Shown here one piece after another: positions 30,575-40,392 of a stretch of 64,000 nt of DNA. Below the pieces are notes generated by a model that saw nothing but the letters and a program-made list of their open reading frames with translations, searched no databases and was not told the DNA's origin. The DNA comes from Bacteroides sp. 214 (GTDB lineage: Bacteria > Bacteroidota > Bacteroidia > Bacteroidales > Bacteroidaceae). Within the stretch, counting starts at the first letter, position 1. Each line of letters starts with the position of its first letter. The DNA lies in NCBI RefSeq assembly GCF_010501015.1, contig NZ_QVML01000006.1:1-64000 (forward strand). The letters run 5' to 3'. The position numbers and the translations under genes were made by a program.

Positions 30575-32839
30575 ATGAGAAAAATACATATATTTATGAT
30601 GGCTTTGTTTGCAAGCTTGTCACTGTTTACGAGTTGTGAAGATGACAAGGTTGAAAACGAAGAATATAGCAGCGAGCGTTTGTTTATGCCAATGTTTCGC
30701 AGAGAGGAAAATACAAATATTAGTGGAGATGAGTATGCGTGTCAAGTAGCAGCTAACTCGACCGACCCTAATAGTAGTAATTTTGTTAATGATGTTATAC
30801 TCTATTGGTATGGTGTTGAAGGCGCAAGCGGTTATCAACTCATAGCCAAAGTACAAGGAACCGATTGGGATAATAATAGAGTACTTGATGTAACTCTTCC
30901 AGCTGATCAATTAGAGTATTTGCACGAAGATTTGCAATATGCTACTGGTTATGCTTATGCTATTCGGGCACTCTCTCCTAAAGGAGAAGAATATAACTCA
31001 AAATGGTATGGATATGGTGATGGTTCGCATCAAAAAGACTATATGACGATTACTACCGGAAGCAGATACAATGTACCGGGTGTATTTTGGGTAGAAGATG
31101 TAACAAAAGAATCATTACGTGTTTTCTTTAATACTGTTGCAGAAAGTGGTTATGAGACAACTTATCCGGAATTTATGGAAGCAGGAGCTGAAGTAGTTGA
31201 TGGCAATTGGGTATTCGATGAAATACAGATTATTCCTACTGCCGATAATCCAGATCTTGAAAGCCTTATTCACAAGATGACTGCTCAGGATTTTGAAAAT
31301 GGATATGTGGATTTTGAAGGACTGGTTTCTAACGGTGCTTACATTATTACAGGACAGAACAACAATCTGGAACGTTATTTCGACCGTCAGTACAACAAAA
31401 TCATGTTGCGTATGCTAGGTGATCCAGCAGAACCAATACTTATCGAGGCTATTTACGATCCAAATGATAGTATTTTGGCTCAAAGGTTTGTACCAGGTTT
31501 GGAAGCTGCCCGTATTGATACTGTACTTACCAAGTATATGGGTGATAATACAATTGCAGAAGGTCAAGTATTCTATCTTGAAGGAGGTAAAACTTACTAT
31601 ACAGCAAGTAGTGTGACGTTGACCAAAGGTTTCACGCTCGAAACCAACCCTGCAGACATTGCAGCAGGTAAAGGACGTGCTCGACTTTATCTTGGTGTAG
31701 GATACACATCTGAAGCGAAGACAGGTGCAAGTAATAATAACTTTAATCTTTCGCGTAATGCACAAAGTTCGGCTGAAAATGGTATGATATTAACCATTCA
31801 GGGTATCTACTTCAATGAACTTGTTATAGGACCACAGTACTGGAATAATTTTATGGATATTAATGCGGTGCAAGACGGAAATAATAAACTTGGAATTAGT
31901 GCAAACTATTTCATGAACATGAACTCGCAAGGTTTGGCGTTCTGGATGAGCGAATTGAGTATTACTAACTGTACATTCTCGGGTTGTGTGCGTGGATTTA
32001 TCCGCTTCCAAGGACCAAATCGTCAGACTATCCAGAAGTTGACTGTTGACGGATGTGTATTCCATGATAATGGTGGTTATGATACAAACGGTCGTGGATA
32101 TGCTTGGTTTGCAGGTCCGGGTAATCAAAGAATGTCAAATTTCTATTCGAACTTAACATTCTCGAACAATACAATTATCAACAGTTCGCGTCATGCGCTT
32201 GTTTCAGAGAATGGAAATTTGGCTTGGCCAAGTGGTACACTTTGGAATATTGTGGTAGAGAACAATACATTTGTTAACTTTAGTCCACGTTCTTCGAACT
32301 CTGGTCATGGACTTTTCTTGGAGATTCGTTATGCTCCTGGTAAGAGTAACGTTGCTGTAAGAAAGAACTTATTTGTTTCGGTTCGTAAAGACGACAGTGA
32401 TGCCCGTAAATTCTACATGAAGGGTATGAGAATGACAACGAAGAATGTCAACTATGATTTCCAAGATAACTATGCTACTACTGTTCCTGAATGGGGTGTT
32501 GCATTGACTGATGGATTATTTAGTCATTACGCATTCAGTAATAGTAGTGATGGTGCAGGTTATCTGAGTGGTGCGTTCAATAAACTTGGTTATGAGGAAA
32601 CTCGAATTAAGTTTGGTGATAACATGAATGAAAACGAATCAGATGCTGTAGGTTACCAGTTGACGGCAGAGGAACTGTTCCAAGATCCAAAACCGAAAGC
32701 TGCTGAAGGTTGGAAAGACCTGAACAGACACAATGTTGATGGTTTCTACTATAACAACACTGATCGTGTTAAGAATCACCCGATTTATACAAAGAATATT
32801 GGTGACCAACGTTGGAAAACAGGTGCTCCTTGGAAATAG
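30575..32839 (+). CDS. Surface lipoprotein with Fn3-like and beta-helix (DUF4957/DUF5123-like) regions
   Basis: A 754-residue predicted surface lipoprotein: lipobox SLFTSC (Cys 21) followed by acidic EDDK, which fits the Bacteroidetes lipoprotein export signal. Residues of about 60-165 look like a fibronectin type III domain (LYWYGVEGASGYQLIAKVQG). The middle has parallel-beta-helix-like repeats (LTIQGIYFNELVIG, LTVDGCVFHDNGG, LTFSNNTIINSS). The C-terminus resembles DUF5123. Proteins of this architecture are common as the third gene of pectin PULs and probably bind the polysaccharide; no catalytic residues are recognisable. It ends at a hairpin terminator. Confidence 0.75.
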   Translation: MRKIHIFMMALFASLSLFTSCEDDKVENEEYSSERLFMPMFRREENTNISGDEYACQVAANSTDPNSSNFVNDVILYWYGVEGASGYQLIAKVQGTDWDNNRVLDVTLPADQLEYLHEDLQYATGYAYAIRALSPKGEEYNSKWYGYGDGSHQKDYMTITTGSRYNVPGVFWVEDVTKESLRVFFNTVAESGYETTYPEFMEAGAEVVDGNWVFDEIQIIPTADNPDLESLIHKMTAQDFENGYVDFEGLVSNGAYIITGQNNNLERYFDRQYNKIMLRMLGDPAEPILIEAIYDPNDSILAQRFVPGLEAARIDTVLTKYMGDNTIAEGQVFYLEGGKTYYTASSVTLTKGFTLETNPADIAAGKGRARLYLGVGYTSEAKTGASNNNFNLSRNAQSSAENGMILTIQGIYFNELVIGPQYWNNFMDINAVQDGNNKLGISANYFMNMNSQGLAFWMSELSITNCTFSGCVRGFIRFQGPNRQTIQKLTVDGCVFHDNGGYDTNGRGYAWFAGPGNQRMSNFYSNLTFSNNTIINSSRHALVSENGNLAWPSGTLWNIVVENNTFVNFSPRSSNSGHGLFLEIRYAPGKSNVAVRKNLFVSVRKDDSDARKFYMKGMRMTTKNVNYDFQDNYATTVPEWGVALTDGLFSHYAFSNSSDGAGYLSGAFNKLGYEETRIKFGDNMNENESDAVGYQLTAEELFQDPKPKAAEGWKDLNRHNVDGFYYNNTDRVKNHPIYTKNIGDQRWKTGAPWK

Positions 32840-32861
32840 CATTTAGTTAATATATAAACAG

Positions 32862-32900
32862 AAGAGGATATACCATTGCGGTGTATCCTCTTTGTTTTTT
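32862..32900 (+). terminator. Terminator after the SusC-SusD operon
   Basis: A 13-bp stem AAGAGGATATACC / GGTGTATCCTCTT with one G-U pair and loop ATTGC, then TTTGTTTTTT. It separates the lipoprotein gene from the pectate lyase, so the lyase is read either by read-through or from its own promoter. No exact TAnnTTTG box is seen upstream of the lyase. Confidence 0.85.
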
Positions 32901-32997
32901 AGTGCTCCTTTTTAGACAAAAAATCCTCCTTGTTTAATTTGCTTTTCGCCAAATTTGTGGTAATCCCATAAATTACAATTTGAAACACTTCAATGTC

Positions 32998-34500
32998 ATG
33001 AAATTATTTTGTTTAGTATCGCTTCTTTCGTTGTTTACCATTGGTCAAACAACCGCACAAGAAGCAGTTGAGAGAGTTATAGCCTTCCCTGGTGCCGAAG
33101 GATTTGGTCGTTATGCCAGCGGTGGGCGCAGTGGAAAAGTGTATCATGTTACCACACTCGAAGATGGAAGGCAAGAAGGAACCTTCCGGCATGCCATAAA
33201 CCAACATGGTCCCCGTACCATTGTGTTTGATGTGGCAGGTACTATTATGTTGCAGGAAGATCTTCGCATTACTAACGGTGACCTTACCATTGCAGGGCAA
33301 ACGGCTCCCGGGCAGGGTATTTGTTTGGCAAACCGTGCCGTTACTATTTCTGCCAATAATGTAATTGTTCGTTATTTACGCTTTCGTGTGGGTAATGAAG
33401 GTGGAGGTAGAGAACCTGATGGACTGGGGGCAAGTAGATGCCGCGATCTAATTATAGACCATTGTTCCGTGAGTTGGTCGGTGGATGAGTGCTGCTCAGT
33501 GTATGGTGGCTGGAATAATACTGTGCAATGGTGCCTTATCTCGGAAAGTCTTCGTGATGCCGGACATGGCAAAGGTGCACATGGTTACGGTGGTATTGTG
33601 GGTGGAGACCACTCCTCATTTCATCATAACCTGATGGCACACCATGATAGTCGCACTCCTCGATTGGGACCAAGTGTGCAGACACAACGCAACGAACATA
33701 CGGATATGCGCAATAATGTAATTTACAATTGGGCAGGTAATGGTTGCTATGGAGGCGAAGGAATGCATGTGAACATCGTTAATAATTACTATAAACCGGG
33801 ACCTGCTACCCCAACGAATACAAATGTCGGTTACCGCATAGCTTCCATAAACATCCGTACAACACAATATGTAACTGGTAGAAATGGACGACCTAATGCC
33901 TGGAAGCCAATGGAACACATCTGGGGGACGTTCTATGTAGATGGCAATATCATGGAAGGACATCCAGACGTTACTGCCGATAACTGGACAAAAGGAATGT
34001 ACGAACAGATTGACGTAAAAGGAAACGACGGAACATTTACCGAGGAAGTAAAGAAGAATATGAAACTTGCTGCACCAATAGACTATGGTGTCGTTACTAC
34101 CCATACTGCACAAGATGCCTATAATTTGGTGTTAAAATATGCAGGTTGTTCCAAAAGCCGCGATATTATTGACACCCGTATAGTAGAAGAAACAAAGACT
34201 GGTAAAGCGACATACAGAGGTAGCATTACTAAGGGTGCCGGGCTTATTGATACACCGCGCGATGTAATGCCTAAAGGGGCAAATAGCCCATGGCCGGAAC
34301 TTAGTGATGGAGGCGTAACCGCAGAAAGCCTAAGAGATACTGATGGTGATGGTATTCCTGATGTGTATGAAGTTAAAATGAACCTTAATCCAAACAATCG
34401 CGCAGATGGCAACATATTAAACAGTGATGGCTATACCAACTTGGAGGTATACCTGAATATGTTGGTAGCTGATATTACAAAGGCGCAGAATAAATCTTAA
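32998..34500 (+). CDS. Secreted pectate lyase, polysaccharide lyase family 1
   Basis: The enzyme would cleave homogalacturonan by beta-elimination, outside the cytoplasm. The 500-residue product has a signal peptide (MKLFCLVSLLSLFTIGQTTAQ), then the PL1 beta-helix start AFPGAEGFGRYASGGR, RTIVFDVAGTI, DGLGASRCRDLIIDHCSVSW and MAHHDSRTPRLG, which holds the conserved Arg region of pectate lyases. The C-terminus has a calcium-binding DTDGDGIPDVYE motif followed by NSDGYTNLEVYLN. The ATG at 32998 begins the signal peptide; a TTG at 32980 was rejected. It converges on the TlpA-like gene with 6 bp between stops. Confidence 0.92.
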   Translation: MKLFCLVSLLSLFTIGQTTAQEAVERVIAFPGAEGFGRYASGGRSGKVYHVTTLEDGRQEGTFRHAINQHGPRTIVFDVAGTIMLQEDLRITNGDLTIAGQTAPGQGICLANRAVTISANNVIVRYLRFRVGNEGGGREPDGLGASRCRDLIIDHCSVSWSVDECCSVYGGWNNTVQWCLISESLRDAGHGKGAHGYGGIVGGDHSSFHHNLMAHHDSRTPRLGPSVQTQRNEHTDMRNNVIYNWAGNGCYGGEGMHVNIVNNYYKPGPATPTNTNVGYRIASINIRTTQYVTGRNGRPNAWKPMEHIWGTFYVDGNIMEGHPDVTADNWTKGMYEQIDVKGNDGTFTEEVKKNMKLAAPIDYGVVTTHTAQDAYNLVLKYAGCSKSRDIIDTRIVEETKTGKATYRGSITKGAGLIDTPRDVMPKGANSPWPELSDGGVTAESLRDTDGDGIPDVYEVKMNLNPNNRADGNILNSDGYTNLEVYLNMLVADITKAQNKS

Positions 34501-34506
34501 GTAATA

Positions 34507-35829
34507 TTAGTATCTAAACTCATACAGCCCCAACTCTACAAGTTTTGCTCTAAGTGCGTCTATTCGCAAACCTTTGGCAATAATTGTACCGTTGGGGTCT
34601 AGTAAAAAAGTGGTGGGGTAAGCTGCTATATTGTATAATTTCCCGATATTGTTTTCCTCTGTAGATAGAATGAGTGGATAGTCGAGCACATATTGAAGAT
34701 AAGCTTGCATCAAATCTTCTTCTGTGCTATCACAGCAAATGCCAATGAACTCTACTTTCTTTCCGCTCAATTCAAAGTGAAGGTCTGTCAGCGGATTTAC
34801 CTCTTCCATACAATAGCGACAGGAAGTCGACCAGAAATAGAGATACACGTATTTCCCTTTTAAGCTTTCCAGTGAAAGGACGTTCTCTCTCATGAGGGGT
34901 TTCCCCTCAAATGGATAAGCTTTAAACCCTATCTGCGTAGATTGTACATCTTCGCGTGGAATAGTTACATTTTCAAGCAATAACAAATCTCTGTTTCTAT
35001 CTATACCAAGGTATTTATATAACTTACGACCTACTTCCACATATTCATTTTTTTGTATTTGGTCTTCATATAGTACCTTGTCGAATTCCTTCTTTGCACC
35101 CTTTTTGGGAACATACAAGGCTGCTTTTTTGAAATATACATCTCTAAAGCCAAGGTTCACATGCACTGTTTCTTTATTTACCGTTGCCGTAGCATGTTGT
35201 GGCACACAATAAACCAATTGTCTCATGTTGAAGATAAGTAGTGGGCATTGTTCTCTTACTATATCTCCATTCTTTAGACGCTCGTAAGTTGCGTAAACAA
35301 TGTAATCTTTATAATTTGCATATGATTTGTTTGCCAATCTCTCGGGCGCAAAAGGTGTGTCATCGCTAAAGTCATCATTAGCATTGGTATCTATTATCAC
35401 CATTTCTTTGCCTGTAGCGTCTATTCCTCGGGCAACTTGAACGGTGACATTCAGTGGTTTGTCAGAAAGTTGGGTCAGGTCGGGTGTCCAGTTCCATGAT
35501 TTCTGCAATTCCGCATACCATTCTGGGGTAATATCTCCTGATAGATAGTTCTGATATACATGTTGATACATGTTCAGTATGATGCTCCCTTGCTTTGTTT
35601 CCGTCCAATCGGTCGGGATGCCTTTTATAGTCTTTTGCGTACCAGTCCATGGATCGTCTTGTTGAGGTGTTTCAGAATTCCATTTGATGGTTACTGCCTC
35701 ACGGTAGAATTCGCCATTCCCTTCATGATAATTCAATGGAATTTCAACAATGCCTATTTCTTGCTTATTACATGAAATGAAGAGGAATATTGTAAGGAGG
35801 ATTAGTAGTGTTGTTGTTTTATATTTCAT
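34507..35829 (-). CDS. TlpA-like thioredoxin-fold lipoprotein
   Basis: A 440-residue lipoprotein (lipobox LFISC, Cys 20). The first ~290 residues have no family I recognise; they include blocks such as VIIDTNANDDFSDDTPF that resemble the N-terminal regions of large Bacteroidetes thiol-disulfide proteins. The C-terminal ~150 residues are a TlpA/ResA-like thioredoxin fold with the redox motif WSTSCRYCMEEV (CxxC) and the cis-proline region AAYPTTFLLDPNG. It likely reduces or isomerises disulfides in the periplasm. It is monocistronic, converging on the pectate lyase. Confidence 0.8.
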   Translation of the reverse strand: MKYKTTTLLILLTIFLFISCNKQEIGIVEIPLNYHEGNGEFYREAVTIKWNSETPQQDDPWTGTQKTIKGIPTDWTETKQGSIILNMYQHVYQNYLSGDITPEWYAELQKSWNWTPDLTQLSDKPLNVTVQVARGIDATGKEMVIIDTNANDDFSDDTPFAPERLANKSYANYKDYIVYATYERLKNGDIVREQCPLLIFNMRQLVYCVPQHATATVNKETVHVNLGFRDVYFKKAALYVPKKGAKKEFDKVLYEDQIQKNEYVEVGRKLYKYLGIDRNRDLLLLENVTIPREDVQSTQIGFKAYPFEGKPLMRENVLSLESLKGKYVYLYFWSTSCRYCMEEVNPLTDLHFELSGKKVEFIGICCDSTEEDLMQAYLQYVLDYPLILSTEENNIGKLYNIAAYPTTFLLDPNGTIIAKGLRIDALRAKLVELGLYEFRY

Positions 35830-35930
35830 AATCAGTATATGTGTTTATTCGTATTGAATACAAATAAACTAAATATTTAAATCCTGTATCTTATCTGTTT
35901 GGTTAAATAAGATAAAACACTCCCAAACGA

Positions 35931-37262
35931 CTAAACCGCTGGTAAGCTGTTTCCTTTAATCTTACGATATAAATCCAGCGCATAAACATCTGTCATGCCA
36001 GATACATAGTCCAACACCGCCTGAACCCGGTCGAAGAGTTCGGGTGCTTTGATATCATACTGGTCGGATACACGGTTTATTAATAATCGTGAGTAGGCTT
36101 TGTCGGGTTCCTGAACTGCTTCAATCATTAAATCAAGCAAGGTGCTGATAATACGGAAGCCAGCCAGTTCAATGTCCAACACATCACGTGAGCGATATAT
36201 CTTCTTAACCGCCAGCTCGGAGCATTCGCGGTATGCCTTGGCTATCTGTGGAGATATGTTCTTAATCAGTGTTCCCTCAAATGTGCCTTGAAGAATGGCA
36301 TCTTCGTTGCTGACGAAAACTTCTGTACACTCCTTTATCAATAAACCGATAACGGTGGATCGCAAGTAAGCAATCTGTTCGTTGTGGTCTTCTACATGTT
36401 CAAATATCCGATTGGCTTTCGCTTGTTGTGTTTCGCTTAAGAATGCAAAAAGTAGTTCCTTTGTCTCATCGGAGGTAAGTATCTTTAGCTTAAATGCATC
36501 TTCAACATCCATAACCTGGTAACAAATGTCATCGGCAGCCTCAACGAGGTAAACCAGCGGGTGGCGCACATACTTTAGCGGCTGTTCCTGCAGCTTAATA
36601 ATGCCCAATTCATCGGCTATTTTTCGATAACTCTCCTCTTCGGAACCAAAGAAACCAAACTTGGATTTTCCGTTTGCCGCAGTCGAAGCATACGGGTATT
36701 TTACAATAGAGGCAAGGGTGGAGTAGGTCATAGCAAAGCCTCCTTTACGTCTTCCATTAAACTGATGACTCAGTAAACGGAAAGCGTTAGCATTTCCCTC
36801 GAAATGAATGATGTCTTGCCACTGTTCGGGAGTAAACTCTTGTTCTAATATTTTGCCGTTTCCTTGCGAGAAATAAGTAGAAATAGCCGTTTCTCCGGCA
36901 TGTCCGAAAGGAGGGTTTCCCAAATCGTGTGCTAAGCAGGCGGCAGCAACAATGGCACTGATTTCGGTGAGATAAGAGTCTTGCAAATCAGGACGCTTGG
37001 CAAGAATAGCCTTTGCGCAGTCATTGCCTAAGGAGCGGCCTACGCAAGAAACCTCCAAACTATGTGTTAACCGATTGTGTACGAATACACTACCTGGTAA
37101 AGGGAATACTTGTGTTTTGTTCTGTAACCTTCTAAAAGCCGGTGAGAAAATGAGGCGATCGTAATCGCGTTGAAACTCCGAACGGTTTTCTTCGTACATG
37201 CTGTGATACTGTTCCATGCCAAAGCGCTTGGGCGAAATAAGTTTTCTCCAATCCATTTCCAT
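35931..37262 (-). CDS. dgt: Deoxyguanosinetriphosphate triphosphohydrolase (HD domain)
   Basis: Dgt-type enzymes hydrolyse dNTPs (classically dGTP) to the nucleoside and triphosphate. The 443-residue protein has RDYDRLIFSPAFRRLQNKTQVF at the N-terminus, then the HD-domain metal ligands in NRLTHSLEV and ACLAHDLGNPPFGHAGE. I start at the ATG at 37262; a further extension to 37289 has no good start and would cover the promoter. It is divergent from dut, so the two dNTP-pool enzymes share a 91-bp control region. Confidence 0.92.
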   Translation of the reverse strand: MEMDWRKLISPKRFGMEQYHSMYEENRSEFQRDYDRLIFSPAFRRLQNKTQVFPLPGSVFVHNRLTHSLEVSCVGRSLGNDCAKAILAKRPDLQDSYLTEISAIVAAACLAHDLGNPPFGHAGETAISTYFSQGNGKILEQEFTPEQWQDIIHFEGNANAFRLLSHQFNGRRKGGFAMTYSTLASIVKYPYASTAANGKSKFGFFGSEEESYRKIADELGIIKLQEQPLKYVRHPLVYLVEAADDICYQVMDVEDAFKLKILTSDETKELLFAFLSETQQAKANRIFEHVEDHNEQIAYLRSTVIGLLIKECTEVFVSNEDAILQGTFEGTLIKNISPQIAKAYRECSELAVKKIYRSRDVLDIELAGFRIISTLLDLMIEAVQEPDKAYSRLLINRVSDQYDIKAPELFDRVQAVLDYVSGMTDVYALDLYRKIKGNSLPAV

Positions 37263-37286
37263 TGTTATATTCCTATAAAATTGACA

Positions 37287-37294
37287 CAAATGTA
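37287..37294 (-). promoter_or_regulatory. Promoter -7 box of dgt
   Basis: On the minus strand the box reads TACATTTG, an exact TAnnTTTG match 25 bp upstream of the dgt ATG. On the plus strand TATTTTCG at about 37317 is a weaker candidate for dut. Confidence 0.55.
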
Positions 37295-37353
37295 GAAATA
37301 ATAGATAGGAAATAGCTATTTTCGCATCATAATATACTATAAATAAAGAACGT

Positions 37354-37788
37354 ATGAAGATTCAAGTAATCAATAAGTCGAAGCACGCGCTACCGGCATA
37401 CGCCACCGAATTGTCGGCTGGTGTAGATGTTCGCGCCAATATTGACCAACCTATCACGTTGGCACCATTGCAACGCTGCATGGTTCCCACTGGACTATTT
37501 ATAGCTTTGCCGCAAGGTTACGAAGCACAAATAAGACCGCGTAGCGGACTTGCCATAAAGAAAGGAATTACCGTACTAAATACTCCGGGAACGATTGACG
37601 CTGATTATCGCGGAGAGATTTGTATAATCTTGGTAAACCTTTCTGCCGATCTGTTTGTAATTGAAGATGGCGAGCGGATAGCGCAAATGGTTATTGCGCG
37701 TCATGAACAAGCCGAATGGGAAGAGGTGTCCGTATTGGACGAAACTGAGCGCGGTGCCGGTGGATTTGGTCATACGGGCAAGAAATAA
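37354..37788 (+). CDS. dut: dUTP diphosphatase
   Basis: Dut hydrolyses dUTP to dUMP, keeping uracil out of DNA and supplying thymidylate synthesis. The 144-residue protein has all five trimeric dUTPase motifs: [32 protein letters not shown], and the C-terminal [11 protein letters not shown] that closes over the active site. It heads a four-gene run (dut, TPR lipoprotein, DUF4292, EnvC-like) with gaps of 8 bp or overlaps. Confidence 0.96.
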   Translation: MKIQVINKSKHALPAYATELSAGVDVRANIDQPITLAPLQRCMVPTGLFIALPQGYEAQIRPRSGLAIKKGITVLNTPGTIDADYRGEICIILVNLSADLFVIEDGERIAQMVIARHEQAEWEEVSVLDETERGAGGFGHTGKK

Positions 37789-37796
37789 CAAATAGC

Positions 37797-39563
37797 ATGA
37801 AAGCAAGCAAACAGTGGCTGGAAAATGTAGCATGGTTATGTGTATTCTTCATGCTTACGGCGTGTGGTTCTGCACGAATAGCAAGACAAGCGCAGAGTGA
37901 AGTTCCCACACTTTCTCCCGAAGAGCAGCGTAAGTATGAGTACTTCTTCTTAGAAGCTACTAACCTGATGGCAAAAGAGCAATATGCTGCTGCTTTCGAT
38001 TTGTACAAACACTGTCTTGACATCAACCCCAAAGCCTCTTCAGCACTTCATGGAATAGGCAAGCTATATCTCCATTTGGGACAAACCAAACAGGCGCAAG
38101 ATGCTATGGAGAAAGCCGTAGCCAATGATCCTGACAACTACTGGTATCAAGAAGCATTAGCCACTTTCTATCAGGGACAGCGTAAGTCAGATGATGCGAT
38201 AAGAGTGTACGAACAGATTGCCGACCGTTATCCTAATTACCGCACGGACGCACTGGCAAATCTTTATGAACTTTATGGTAGGAAAAATGCATACGACAAC
38301 AGTCTACATACCCTCAATCGCTTAGAGATACAACTGGGCAAAAGCGAATACATCACCATGGAGAAGTACCGCATCTACCTATCGAAGAGAGATATGGAGA
38401 AGGCGTATGCTGAATTAGAAGAATTGGTGAAAGAATATCCGCTTAACCTGCGCTATCGTGTGATTTTGGCTGATACTTATTTGCAGAACGATCGTACAGA
38501 TGAAGCATATACTATCTTAGAAAAAGTACTTAGCGAAGATCCTAACAATGCTATGGCAACGTTGTCGTTTGCCAATTATTACGATAAAACCGGGCAAAAA
38601 GAACTCTATGAGGCGCAGATAGACCGTGTGTTGGCGAACAAGGAAATCTCCACAGACATTAAATTCAATATGTTGCAGTACCTCATTCATCGTGTTGAAG
38701 CGGAGAAGAAAGACAGTACGTATCTTATTGCGCGATTTAATAGTGTAATGGAACAAGATGCGGAAAGCACAAATATAGCACTACTCTATGTGCAGTATCT
38801 ACTCTCTAAAGATATGCAGAAGGAAGCTGTACCGGTATTGGAACACATTCTTCAGTTAGAGCCCGAACATACTGCTTCGCGTTTTGCCCTGCTCAACACA
38901 GCGATTAAGGAGAACAATGCAGATAAGGTAATTAAAATAGCCGCACCGGGTGTGGAGCTGCATCCCGATGTGATGGAGTTTTATTATTACTTAGGCATGG
39001 CTTATTATCAAAAGGAAGAATACGTCAAAGCGCTGGATACCTATAAAAGTGCTTTAGAACATGCCCCTGCTGATACACCATTGGAATTGAAATCTGACTT
39101 TTACAGCATCATGGGCGATCTTTATCATAGCTTAGGTAAGGTAGATGAGATGTATCTTGCTTATGATTCTGCTTTGATATGTAATCCCGAAAATATCTCT
39201 ACATTGAACAATTATGCTTATCATCTTTCTACACGCTCCAAAGATTTGGACAAGGCTTTGGAGATGAGTTTCAAAACCATTAAAGCAGAACCCAAGAACG
39301 GTACCTACCTCGATACTTATGCATGGATACTCTTTATGAAGAAGCGATATTCCGAAGCGAAAATCTATATTGACGATGCTCTGAAGAGTGGCGCAGCGGA
39401 AGACGATACGGTGTTGGAGCATGCAGGCGATATCTATTATATGAATGATGATTTGAGCAATGCGCTCTATTATTGGCAACTCTCACAAGATAAAGGTAAT
39501 GCCTCGCAGGTGTTGAAAGATAAAATACGGCGTAGAAGATACATCCCGGATGAAAAGAAATGA
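37797..39563 (+). CDS. TPR-repeat lipoprotein
   Basis: A 588-residue lipoprotein (MLTACGS, lipidated Cys 23) made almost wholly of tetratricopeptide repeats. Clear units include ALHGIGKLYLHLGQTKQAQDA, YYYLGMAYYQKEEYVKALDTY and LNNYAYHLSTRSKDLDKALEM. TPR scaffolds mediate protein contacts; the specific role is unknown. It sits 8 bp after dut and overlaps the DUF4292 gene by 14 bp. Co-transcription with a LytM-domain protein suggests an outer-membrane or peptidoglycan function. Confidence 0.85.
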   Translation: MKASKQWLENVAWLCVFFMLTACGSARIARQAQSEVPTLSPEEQRKYEYFFLEATNLMAKEQYAAAFDLYKHCLDINPKASSALHGIGKLYLHLGQTKQAQDAMEKAVANDPDNYWYQEALATFYQGQRKSDDAIRVYEQIADRYPNYRTDALANLYELYGRKNAYDNSLHTLNRLEIQLGKSEYITMEKYRIYLSKRDMEKAYAELEELVKEYPLNLRYRVILADTYLQNDRTDEAYTILEKVLSEDPNNAMATLSFANYYDKTGQKELYEAQIDRVLANKEISTDIKFNMLQYLIHRVEAEKKDSTYLIARFNSVMEQDAESTNIALLYVQYLLSKDMQKEAVPVLEHILQLEPEHTASRFALLNTAIKENNADKVIKIAAPGVELHPDVMEFYYYLGMAYYQKEEYVKALDTYKSALEHAPADTPLELKSDFYSIMGDLYHSLGKVDEMYLAYDSALICNPENISTLNNYAYHLSTRSKDLDKALEMSFKTIKAEPKNGTYLDTYAWILFMKKRYSEAKIYIDDALKSGAAEDDTVLEHAGDIYYMNDDLSNALYYWQLSQDKGNASQVLKDKIRRRRYIPDEKK

Positions 39564-40392
39564 TTATTGGAAAATAAGCTGTCTGATACTTGTAATGCTA
39601 TTTGCTTATGGGTGTCGCTCCTCAAAGAAAATGGTAAGTGAGGAGAGGAGTGTGATGCGCTTGTCGGGCGAAGAACATTTGGCAGCAGTAATAGCCAATA
39701 CCCCCGATTTCACCGCACTTTCTTCGCGTTTGAAGCTCACACTGCCTACTAAGAAAGGCGAATTCAGCGTAAACGGAACGCTCAAAATAAAACGTGATGA
39801 ACGGATACAAATCTCTTTGCTTATTCCTGTTATACGCACCGAAGCTGCCCGCATTGAAATAACTCCCGAACGTATTTTGGCTATAGACCGTATGAACAAG
39901 CGTTATGTAGATGTGCCGGTTGAGGATATAAAACAATTATTGGGTACCGATGTGGATTACCCCATGTTACAATCACTCTTTACTAACGATATTTTCCTTC
40001 CCGGTAAATACCATCTTACAAAGAAAGATTATGCTTCGTTTGTTGCATTGCCCGTAGATGAAAACGCAGTGTTGCTCTCCAAGAAAACGCGAAAACGTAC
40101 TTATGCTTTTACAGCTTCCAATGAAACCAACCGACTAACGGAGAGTGTAATTGCATCTTCTTCGGCTGCCCATAGATTGCGTTGGCAATACAATAATTTT
40201 GGCCCGGTGGGTGATACAGTGTTTCCTATGGAAATGACAATCTTTTTGGAAGGTGGCGGAGAAAGCAGTAAGACAACCCTGACATTATCCCGTCTTTCGG
40301 TCGATGGAATGGAGTTAAAAGCGACATCTATCCCTGCGAAATATGAGAAAATAGGGTTGATGGACTTAATGCGTATGATTGAAAATCTATGA
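39550..40392 (+). CDS. DUF4292 family lipoprotein
   Basis: A 280-residue lipoprotein (FAYGCRSS, Cys 22). The body fits the DUF4292 family of Bacteroidetes, which has a LolA/LolB-like half-barrel character: strand-rich segments such as TPDFTALSSRLKLTLPTKKGEFSVNGTLKIKR, and MERITPE-like ITPERILAIDRMNKRYVD. A role in outer-membrane lipoprotein or lipid handling is plausible but unproven. It overlaps the TPR gene by 14 bp and the EnvC-like gene by 4 bp, so the three are translationally coupled. Confidence 0.8.
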   Translation: MKRNDYWKISCLILVMLFAYGCRSSKKMVSEERSVMRLSGEEHLAAVIANTPDFTALSSRLKLTLPTKKGEFSVNGTLKIKRDERIQISLLIPVIRTEAARIEITPERILAIDRMNKRYVDVPVEDIKQLLGTDVDYPMLQSLFTNDIFLPGKYHLTKKDYASFVALPVDENAVLLSKKTRKRTYAFTASNETNRLTESVIASSSAAHRLRWQYNNFGPVGDTVFPMEMTIFLEGGGESSKTTLTLSRLSVDGMELKATSIPAKYEKIGLMDLMRMIENL

